Below are positions 49,530 to 61,500 of a stretch of 64,000 bases of DNA, in pieces; position 1 is the first letter of the stretch; every line of letters begins with the position of its first letter. Source of the DNA: Artemisia argyi (taxonomy: Eukaryota > Streptophyta > Magnoliopsida > Asterales > Asteraceae). Under the pieces are notes generated by a model. That model searched no databases. It was not told where the DNA came from and worked only from the letters and a program-made list of their open reading frames with translations. A program made the position numbers and the translations under genes. The DNA is taken from NCBI GenBank assembly GCA_030686995.1, contig CM060697.1:40335959-40399958 (forward strand), written 5' to 3'.

Positions 49530-52500
49530 GGCTATCATCATGTAAAGGGCAATTGCTCTCATCAAGTGAGCAAGCGTTTAGGGACAATGGTTCCCATAAA
49601 GTAAGGTACAATTGCTCTCAACAAGTGAGTCTTTAGGGACAACGGCTCTTATCATGTAAAGGACAAATTGCCCTAAAAAAGTTTGCCTTTAGGGACAACG
49701 GATCTCAACATGCAAGTGACAATTGATCTTGTCAAGTGTGCAAGCATTAGGGACAATGGCTATCATCATGTAAAGGGCAATTGCTCTCATCAAGTGAGCA
49801 AGCGTTTAGGGACAACGGCTCCTATAAAGTAAGCTACAATTGCTCTCAACAAGTGAGTCTTTAGGGACAACGGCTCTTATCATGTTAGGGACATATTGCC
49901 CTCATAAAGTTAGCCTTTAGGGACAACGGGTATCAACATGTAAGTGACAATTACTCTTATCAAGTGTCCATGCATTACAGACAACGGCAATCAACATGTA
50001 ATGGACAATTGCTCTCATCAAGTGAGAAAGCGTTTAGGGACAACGGGTCCCATAAACTAAGGTACAATAGGTCTCAACAAGTGAGCCTTTAGGGACAATG
50101 ACTCTTATTATGTAAGGGACAAATTGCCCTCATAAAGTTAGCCTTTGGGGACAATGGATCTCATCATGTAAGTGAGAGTTGCTCTTATCGAGTGTGTAAG
50201 CATTAGGGACAACGACTATCATCATGTAAAGGGCAATTGCTCTCATCAAGTGAGCAGCATTTGGGGACAACGGCTCCCATAAAGTAAGGTACAATTTCTC
50301 TCAACAAGTGAGCCTATAGGGACAACGGCTTTTATCATGTAAAGGACAAATCGCCCTCATAAAGTTAGCCTTTAGGGACAATCGATATCATTATGTTAGT
50401 GATAGGTTCTCTTATCGATTGTGTAAGCATTAGGGACAACGGCTATCATCATGTAAAGGCAAATTGCTCTCATCAAGTGAGCAGCATTTAGGGACAACGG
50501 CTCCCATAAAGTGAGGTACAATTTCTATCAACAAGTGAGCCTTTAGGGACAACGGCTCTTATCATATAAAGGACAAATCGCCCTCATAAACTTAGCTTTT
50601 AGGGACAACGAATCTCAACATGCAAGTGACAATTGCTCTTGTCAAGTTTACAAGCATTAGGGACAATGGCTATCATCATGTAAAGGACAATTGCTCTCAT
50701 CAAGTGAGCAAGCGTTTAGGGAGAACGGCTCCCATAAAGTAAGGTACAATTGCTCTCAACATGTGAGTCTTTAGGGACAACGACTCTTATTAAGTAAGGG
50801 ACAACGGGTCTCATCATGTAAGTGACAATTGCTCTTATCAAGTGTGCAAGCATTAGGGACAACGGCAATCAACGTGTAATGGACAATTTCTCTCATCAAG
50901 TGAGAAAGCGTTTAGGGACAACGGGTCCCATAAACTAAGGTACAATAGGTCTCAACAAGTGAGCCTTTAGGGACAATGACTCTTATTATGTAAGGGACAA
51001 ATTGCGCTCATAAGGTTAGCCTTTGGGGACAATGGATCTCATCATTTAAGTGATAGTTGCTCTTATCGAGTGTGTAAGCATTAGGGACAACGGCTATCAT
51101 CATGTAAAGGGCAATTGCTCTCATCAAGTGAGCAGCATTTGGGGACAACGGATCCCATAAAGTAAGGTACAATTTCTCTCAACAAGTGAGCCTATAGGGA
51201 CAACGGCTTTTATCATGTAAAGGACAAATCACCCTCATAAAGTTAGCCTTTAGGGACAATGGATCTCATTATGTAAGTGATAGATGCTCTTATCGAGTGT
51301 GTAAGCATTAGGGACAACGCCTATCATCATGTAAAGGGCAATGGCTCTCATCAAGTGAGCAAAATTTAGGGACAACGGCTCCCATAAAGTGAGGTACAAT
51401 TTCTATCAACAAGTGAGCCTTTAGGGACAACGACTCTTCTCATGTAAAGGACAAATCGCCCTCATAAAGTTAGCCTTTAGGGACAATGGATCTCATCATG
51501 TAAGTGATAGTTGCTCTTATCGAGTGTGTAAGCATTACGGACAACGGCTATCATCATGTAAAGGGCAATTGCTCTCAACAAGTGAGCAGCATTTAGGGAC
51601 AACGGCTCCCAAAAAGTGAGGTACAATTTCTATCAACAAAAGAGCCATTAGGGACAACGGCTCTTATCATGTAAAGGACAAATCGCCCTCATAAAGTTAG
51701 CCTTTAGGGACAACGGATCTCAACATGCAAGTGACAATTGTTCTTGTCAAGTGTGCAGGCATTAGGGACAACGGCTATCATCATGTAAAGGACAATTGCT
51801 CTCATCAAGTGAGCAAGCATTTAGGGAGAACGGCTCCTATTAAGTAAGGTAGAATTGCTCTCAACAAGTGAGTCTTTAGGGACAACGGCTCTTATCATGT
51901 AAGGGACATATTGCCCTCATAAAGTTAGCCTTTAGGGACAACGAGTCTCATCATGTAAGTGACAATTGCTCTTGTCAAGTGTGCAAGCATTAGGGACAAC
52001 GGCAATCAACGTGTAATGGACAATTGCTCTCATCAAGTGAGAAAGCGTTTAGGGACAACGGGTCCCATAAACTAAGGTACAATAGGTCTCAACAAGTGAG
52101 CCTTTAGGGACAATGACTCTTATTATGTAAGGGAAAAATCGCCCTCATAAAGTTAGCCTTTAGGGACAATGGATCTCATTATGTAAGTGATAATTGCTCT
52201 TATCGAGTGTGTAAGCATTAGGGACAACGGGTATCATCATGTAAAGGGCAATTGCTTTCATCAAGTGAGCAGCATTTAGGGACAACGGCTCACATAAAGT
52301 GAGGTACAATTTCTATCAACGAGTGAGCCTTTAGGGACAACGGCTCTTATCATGTAAAGGACAAATCGCCCTCATAAAGTTAGCCTTTATGGACAACGGA
52401 TCTCAACATGCAAGTGACAATTGCTCTTGTCAAGTGTGCAAGCATTAGGGACAACGTCTATCATCATGTAAAAGAAAATTGCTCTCATCAAGTGAGCAAG

Positions 52501-55500
52501 CGTTTAGGGAGAACGACTCCCATAAAGTAAGGTACAATTGCTCACAACAAGTGAGTCTTTAGGGACAACGGCTCTTATCATGTAAGGGACATATAGCCCT
52601 CATAAAGTGAGCCTTTAGGGACAACGGATCTCATCATGTAAGTGACAATTGCTCTTATCAAGTGTGCAACCATTAGGGACAACGCCAATCAACGTGTAAT
52701 GGACAATTGCTCTCATCAAGTGAGAAAGCGTTTAGGGACAACGGGTCCCATAAACTAAGGTACAATAGGTCTCAACAAGTGAGCCTTTAGGGACAATGAC
52801 TCTTATTATGTAAGGGACAAATTGCCCTCATAAAGTAAACCTTTGGGGACAATGGATCTCATCATGTAAGTGAGAGGTCCTATTATCGAGTGTGTAAGCA
52901 TTAGGGACAACGACTATCATCATGTAAAGGGCAATTGCTCTCATCAAGTGAGCAGCATTTGGGGACAACGGCTCCCATAAAGTAAGGTACAAATTCTCTC
53001 AACAAGTGAGCCTATAGGGACAACGGCTTTTATCATGTAAAGGACAAATCGCCCTCATAAGGTTAGCCTTTAGGGACAATGGATCTCATTATGTAAGTGA
53101 TAGTTGCTCTTATCGAGTGTGTAAGCATTAGGGACAACGGCTATCATCATGTAAAGGGCAATTGCTCTCATCAAGTGAGCAGCATTTGGGGACAACGGGT
53201 CCCATAAAGTAAGGTACAATTTCTCTCAACAAGTGAGCCTATAGGGACAACGGCCTTTATCATGTAAAGGACAAATCGCCCTCATAAAGTTAGCCTTTAG
53301 GGACAATGGATCTCATTATGTAAGTGATAGTTGCTCTTATCGAGTGTGTAAGCATTAGGGACAACGGCTATCATCATTTAAAGGGCAATTGCTCTCATCA
53401 AGTGAGCAGCATTTACGGACAACGGCTCCCATAAAGTGAGGTACAATTTCTATCAACAAGTGAGCCTTTAGGGACAACGGCTCTTATCATGTAAAAGACA
53501 AAACGCCATCATAAAGTTAGCCTTTAGGGACAACAGATCTCAACATGCAAGTGACAATTGCTCTTATCAAGTGTGCAAGCATTAGGGACAACGGCTATCA
53601 TCATGTAAAGGGCAATTGCTCTCATCAAGTGAGCAAGCGTTTAGGGACAATGGTTCCCATAAAGTAAGGTACAATTGCTCTCAACAAGTGAGTCTTTAGG
53701 GACAACGGCTCTTATCATGTAAAGGACAAATTGCCCTAAAAAAGTTTGCCTTTAGGGACAACGGATCTCAACATGCAAGTGACAATTGATCTTGTCAAGT
53801 GTGCAAGCATTAGGGACAATGGCTATCATCATGTAAAGGGCAATTGCTCTCATCAAGTGAGCAAGCGTTTAGGGACAACGGCTCCTATAAAGTAAGCTAC
53901 AATTGCTCTCAACAAGTGAGTCTTTAGGGACAACGGCTCTTATCATGTTAGGGACATATTGCCCTCATAAAGTTAGCCTTTAGGGACAACGGGTATCAAC
54001 ATGTAAGTGACAATTACTTTTATCAAGTGTCCATGCATTACAGACAACAGCAATCAACATGTAATGGACAATTGCTCTCATCAAGTGAGAAAGCGTTTAG
54101 GGACAACGGGTCCCATAAACTAAGGTACAATAGGTCTCAACAAGTGAGCCTTTAGGGACAATGACTCTTATTATGTAAGGGACAAATTGCCCTCATAAAG
54201 TTAGCCTTTGGGGACAATGGATCTCATCATGTAAGTGAGAGTTGCTCTTATCGAGTGTGTAAGCATTAGGGACAACGACTATCATCATGTAAAGGGCAAT
54301 TGCTCTCATCAAGTGAGCAGCATTTGGGGACAACGGCTCCCATAAAGTAAGGTACAATTTCTCTCAACAAGTGAGCCTATAGGGACAACGGCTTTTATCA
54401 TGTAAAGGACAAATCGCCCTCATAAAGTTAGCCTTTAGGGACAATGGATATCATTATGTTAGTGATAGGTTCTCTTATCGAGTGTGTAAGCATTAGGGAC
54501 AACGGCTATCATCATGTAAAGGCAAATTGCTCTCATCAAGTGAGCAGCATTTAGGGACAACGGCTCCCATAAAGTGAGGTACAATTTCTATCAACAAGTG
54601 AGCCTTTAGGGACAACGGCTCTTATCATATAAAGGACAAATCGCCCTCATAAACTTAGCTTTTAGGGACAACGAATCTCAACATGCAAGTGACAATTGCT
54701 CTTGTCAAGTGTACAAGCATTAGGGACAATGGCTATCATCATGTAAAGGACAATTGCTCTCATCAAGTGAGCAAGCGTTTAGGGAGAACGGCTCCCATAA
54801 AGTAAGGTACAATTGCTCTCAACATGTGAGTCTTTAGGGACAACGACTCTTATTAAGTAAGGGACAACGGGTCTCATCATGTAAGTGACAATTGCTCTTA
54901 TCAAGTGTGCAAGCATTAGGGACAACGGCAATCAACGTGTAATGGACAATTTCTCTCATCAAGTGAGAAAGCGTTTAGGGACAACGGGTCCCATAAACTA
55001 AGGTACAATAGGTCTCAACAAGTGAGCCTTTAGGGACAATGACTCTTATTATGTAAGGGACAAATTGCGCTCATAAGGTTAGCCTTTGGGGACAATGGAT
55101 CTCATCATTTAAGTGATAGTTGCTCTTATCGAGTGTGTAAGCATTAGGGACAACGGCTATCATCATGTAAAGGGCAATTGCTCTCATCAAGTGAGCAGCA
55201 TTTGGGGACAACGGATCCCATAAAGTAAGGTACAATTTCTCTCAACAAGTGAGCCTATAGGGACAACGGCTTTTATCATGTAAAGGACAAATCACCCTCA
55301 TAAAGTTAGCCTTTAGGGACAATGGATCTCATTATGTAAGTGATAGTTGCTCTTATCGAGTTTGTAAGCATTAGGGACAACGCCTATCATCATGTAAAGG
55401 GCAATGGCTCTCATCAAGTGAGCAAAATTTAGGGACAACGGCTCCCATAAAGTGAGGTACAATTTCTATCAACAAGTGAGCCTTTAGGGACAACGACTCT

Positions 55501-58500
55501 TCTCATGTAAAGGACAAATCGCCCTCATAAAGTTAGCCTTTAGGGACAATGGATCTCATCATGTAAGTGATAGTTGCTCTTATCGAGTGTGTAAGCATTA
55601 CGGACAACGGCTATCATCATGTAAAGGGCAATTGCTCTCAACAAGTGAGCAGCATTTAGGGACAACGGCTCCCAAAAAGTGAGGTACAATTTCTATCAAC
55701 AAAAGAGCCATTAGGGACAACGGCTCTTATCATGTAAAGGACAAATCGCCCTCATAAAGTTAGCCTTTAGGGACAACGGATCTCAACATGCAAGTGACAA
55801 TTGTTCTTGTCAAGTGTGCAGGCATTAGGGACAACGGCTATCATCATGTAAAGGACAATTGCTCTCATCAAGTGAGCAAGCATTTAGGGAGAACGGCTCC
55901 TATTAAGTAAGGTAGAATTGCTCTCAACAAGTGAGTCTTTAGGGACAACGGCTCTTATCATGTAAGGGACATATTGCCCTCATAAAGTTAGCCTTTAGGG
56001 ACAACGAGTCTCATCATGTAAGTGACAATTGCTCTTGTCAAGTGTGCAAGCATTAGGGACAACGGCAATCAACGTGTAATGGACAATTGCTCTCATCAAG
56101 TGAGAAAGCGTTTAGGGACAACGGGTCCCATAAACTAAGGTACAATAGGTCTCAACAAGTGAGCCTTTAGGGACAATGACTCTTATTATGTAAGGGACAA
56201 ATCGCCCTCATAAAGTTAGCCTTTAGGGACAATGGATCTCATTATGTAAGTGATAATTGCTCTTATCGAGTGTGTAAGCATTAGGGACAACGGGTATCAT
56301 CATGTAAAGGGCAATTGCTTTCATCAAGTGAGCAGCATTTAGGGACAACGGCTCACATAAAGTGAGGTACAATTTCTATCAACGAGTGAGCCTTTAGGGA
56401 CAACGGCTCTTATCATGTAAAGGACAAATCGCCCTCATAAAGTTAGCCTTTATGGACAACGGATCTCAACATGCAAGTGACAATTGCTCTTGTCAAGTGT
56501 GCAAGCATTAGGGACAACGTCTATCATCATGTAAAAGAAAATTGCTCTCATCAAGTGAGCAAGCGTTTAGGGAGAACGACTCCCATAAATTAAGGTACAA
56601 TTGCTCACAACAAGTGAGTCTTTAGGGACAACGGCTCTTATCATGTAAGGGACATATAGCCCTCATAAAGTGAGCCTTTAGGGACAACGGATCTCATCAT
56701 GTAAGTGACAATTGCTCTTATCAAGTGTGCAACCATTAGGGACAACGCCAATCAACGTGTAATGGACAATTGCTCTCATCAAGTGAGAAAGCGTTTAGGG
56801 ACAACGGGTCCCATAAACTAAGGTACAATAGGTCTCAACAAGTGAGCCTTTAGGGACAATGACTCTTATTATGTAAGGGACAAATTGCCCTCATAAAGTA
56901 AACCTTTGGGGACAATGGATCTCATCATGTAAGTGAGAGGTCCTATTATCGAGTGTGTAAGCATTAGGGACAACGACTATCATCATGTAAAGGGCAATTG
57001 CTCTCATCAAGTGAGCAGCATTTGGGGACAACGGCTCCCATAAAGTAAGGTACAAATTCTCTCAACAAGTGAGCCTATAGGGACAACGGCTTTTATCATG
57101 TAAAGGACAAATCGCCCTCATAAGGTTAGCCTTTAGGGACAATGGATCTCATTATGTAAGTGATAGTTGCTCTTATCGAGTGTGTAAGCATTAGGGACAA
57201 CGGCTATCATCATGTAAAGGGCAATTGCTCTCATCAAGTGAGCAGCATTTGGGGACAACGGGTCCCATAAAGTAAGGTACAATTTCTCTCAACAAGTGAG
57301 CCTATAGGGACAACGGCCTTTATCATGTAAAGGACAAATCGCCCTCATAAAGTTAGCCTTTAGGGACAATGGATCTCATTATGTAAGTGATAGTTGCTCT
57401 TATCGAGTGTGTAAGCATTAGGGACAACGGCTATCATCATTTAAAGGGCAATTGCTCTCATCAAGTGAGCAGCATTTAGGGACAACGGCTCCCATAAAGT
57501 GAGGTACAATTTCTATCAACAAGTGAGCCTTTAGGGACAACGGCTCTTATCATGTAAAAGACAAAACACCATCATAAAGTTAGCCTTTAGGGACAACAGA
57601 TCTCAACATGCAAGTGACAATTGCTCTTATCAAGTGTGCAAGCATTAGGGACAACGGCTATCATCATGTAAAGGGCAATTGCTCTCATCAAGTGAGCAAG
57701 CGTTTAGGGACAATGGTTCCCATAAAGTAAGGTACAATTGCTCTCAACAAGTGAGTCTTTAGGGACAACGGCTCTTATCATGTAAAGGACAAATTGCCCT
57801 AAAAAAGTTTGCCTTTAGGGACAACGGATCTCAACATGCAAGTGACAATTGATCTTGTCAAGTGTGCAAGCATTAGGGACAATGGCTATCATCATGTAAA
57901 GGGCAATTGCTCTCATCAAGTGAGCAAGCGTTTAGGGACAACGGCTCCTATAAAGTAAGCTACAATTGCTCTCAACAAGTGAGTCTTTAGGGACAACGGC
58001 TCTTATCATGTTAGGGACATATTGCCCTCATAAAGTTAGCCTTTAGGGACAACGGGTATCAACATGTAAGTGACAATTACTTTTATCAAGTGTCCATGCA
58101 TTACAGACAACAGCAATCAACATGTAATGGACAATTGCTCTCATCAAGTGAGAAAGCGTTTAGGGACAACGGGTCCCATAAACTAAGGCACAATAGGTCT
58201 CAACAAGTGAGCCTTTAGGGACAATGACTCTTATTATGTAAGGGACAAATTGCCCTCATAAAGTTAGCCTTTGGGGACAATGGATCTCATCATGTAAGTG
58301 AGAGTTGCTCTTATCGAGTGTGTAAGCATTAGGGACAACGACTATCATCATGTAAAGGGCAATTGCTCTCATCAAGTGAGCAGCATTTGGGGACAACGGC
58401 TCCCATAAAGTAAGGTACAATTTCTCTCAACAAGTGAGCCTATAGGGACAACGGCTTTTATCATGTAAAGGACAAATCGCCCTCATAAAGTTAGCCTTTA

Positions 58501-61500
58501 GGGACAATGGATATCATTATGTTAGTGATAGGTTCTCTTATCGAGTGTGTAAGCATTAGGGACAACGGCTATCATCATGTAAAGGCAAATTGCTCTCATC
58601 AAGTGAGCAGCATTTAGGGACAACGGCTCCCATAAAGTGAGGTACAATTTCTATCAACAAGTGAGCCTTTAGGGACAACGGCTCTTATCATATAAAGGAC
58701 AAATCGCCCTCATAAACTTAGCTTTTAGGGACAACGAATCTCAACATGCAAGTGACAATTGCTCTTGTCAAGTGTACAAGCATTAGGGACAATGGCTATC
58801 ATCATGTAAAGGACAATTGCTCTCATCAAGTGAGCAAGCGTTTAGGGAGAACGGCTCCCATAAAGTAAGGTACAATTGCTCTCAACAAGTGAGTCTTTAG
58901 GGACAACGACTCTTATTAAGTAAGGGACAACGGGTCTCATCATGTAAGTGACAATTGCTCTTATCAAGTGTGCAAGCATTAGGGACAACGGCAATCAACG
59001 TGTAATGGACAATTTCTCTCATCAAGTGAGAAAGCGTTTAGGGACAACGGGTCCCATAAACTAAGGTACAATAGGTCTCAACAAGTGAGCCTTTAGGGAC
59101 AATGACTCTTATTATGTAAGGGACAAATTGCGCTCATAAGGTTAGCCTTTGGGGACAATGGATCTCATCATTTAAGTGATAGTTGCTCTTATCGAGTGTG
59201 TAAGCATTAGGGACAACGGCTATCATCATGTAAAGGGCAATTGCTCTCATCAAGTGAGCAGCATTTGGGGACAACGGATCCCATAAAGTAAGGTACAATT
59301 TCTCTCAACAAGTGAGCCTAAAGGGACAACGGCTTTTATCATGTAAAGGACAAATCACCCTCATAAAGTTAGCCTTTAGGGACAATGGATCTCATTATGT
59401 AAGTGATAGTTGCTCTTATCGAGTGTGTAAGCATTAGGGACAACGGCTATCATCATGTAAAGGACAATTGCTCTCATCAAGTGAGCAAGCATTTAGGGAG
59501 AACGGCTCCTATTAAGTAAGGTAGAATTGCTCTCAACAAGTGAGTCTTTAGGGACAACGGCTCTTATCATGTAAGGGACATATTGCCCTCATAAAGTTAG
59601 CCTTTAGGGACAACGAGTCTCATCATGTAAGTGACAATTGCTCTTGTCAAGTGTGCAAGCATTAGGGACAACGGCAATCAACGTGTAATGGACAATTGCT
59701 CTCATCAAGTGAGAAAGCGTTTAGGGACAACGGGTCCCATAAACTAAGGTACAATAGGTCTCAACAAGTGAGCCTTTAGGGACAATGACTCTTATTATGT
59801 AAGGGACAAATCGCCCTCATAAAGTTAGCCTTTAGGGACAATGGATCTCATTATGTAAGTGATAATTGCTCTTATCGAGTGTGTAAGCATTAGGGACAAC
59901 GGGTATCATCATGTAAAGGGCAATTGCTTTCATCAAGTGAGCAGCATTTAGGGACAACGGCTCACATAAAGTGAGGTACAATTTCTATCAACGAGTGAGC
60001 CTTTAGGGACAACGTCTCTTATCATGTAAAGGACAAATCGCCCTCATAAAGTTAGCCTTTATGGACAACGGATCTCAACATGCAAGTGACAATTGCTCTT
60101 GTCAAGTGTGCAAGCATTAGGGACAACGTCTATCATTATGTAAAAGAAAATTGCTCTCATCAAGTGAGCAAGCGTTTAGGGAGAACGACTCCCATAAAGT
60201 AAGGTACAATTGCTCACAACAAGTGAGTCTTTAGGGACAACGGCTCTTATCATGTAAGGGACATATAGCCCTCATAAAGTTAGCCTTTAGGGACAACGGA
60301 TCTCATCATGTAAGTGACAATTGCTCTTATCAAGTGTGCAACCATTAGGGACAACGCCAATCAACGTGTAATGGACAATTGCTCTCATCAAGTGAGAAAG
60401 CGTTTAGGGACAACGGGTCCCATAAACTAAGGTACAATAGGTCTCAACAAGTGAGCCTTTAGGGACAATGACTCTTATTATGTAAGGGACAAATTGCCCT
60501 CATAAAGTAAACCTTTGGGGACAATGGATCTCATCATGTAAGTGAGAGGTCCTATTATCGAGTGTGTAAGCATTAGGGACAACGACTATCATCATGTAAA
60601 GGGCAATTGCTCTCATCAAGTGAGCAGCATTTGGGGACAACGGCTCCCATAAAGTAAGGTACAAATTCTCTCAACAAGTGAGCCTATAGGGACAACGGCT
60701 TTTATCATGTAAAGGACAAATCGCCCTCATAAGGTTAGCCTTTAGGGACAATGGATCTCATTATGTAAGTGATAGTTGCTCTTATCGAGTGTGTAAGCAT
60801 TAGGGACAACGGCTATCATCATGTAAAGGGCAATTGCTCTCATCAAGTGAGCAGCATTTGGGGACAACGGGTCCCATAAAGTAAGGTACAATTTCTCTCA
60901 ACAAGTGAGCCTATAGGGACAACGGCCTTTATCATGTAAAGGACAAATCGCCCTCATAAAGTTAGCCTTTAGGGACAATGGATCTCATTATGTAAGTGAT
61001 AGTTGCTCTTATCGAGTGTGTAAGCATTAGGGACAACGGCTATCATCATTTAAAGGGCAATTGCTCTCATCAAGTGAGCAGCATTTAGGGACAACGGCTC
61101 CCATAAAGTGAGGTACAATTTCTATCAACAAGTGAGCCTTTAGGGACAACGGCTCTTATCATGTAAAAGACAAAACGCCATCATAAAGTTAGCCTTTAGG
61201 GACAACAGATCTCAACATGCAAGTGACAATTGCTCTTATCAAGTGTGCAAGCATTAGGGACAACGGCTATCATCATGTAAAGGGCAATTGCTCTCATCAA
61301 GTGAGCAAGCGTTTAGGGACAATGGTTCCCATAAAGTAAGGTACAATTGCTCTCAACAAGTGAGTCTTTAGGGACAACGGCTCTTATCATGTAAAGGACA
61401 AATTGCCCTAAAAAAGTTTGCCTTTAGGGACAACGGATCTCAACATGCAAGTGACAATTGATCTTGTCAAGTGTGCAAGCATTAGGGACAATGGCTATCA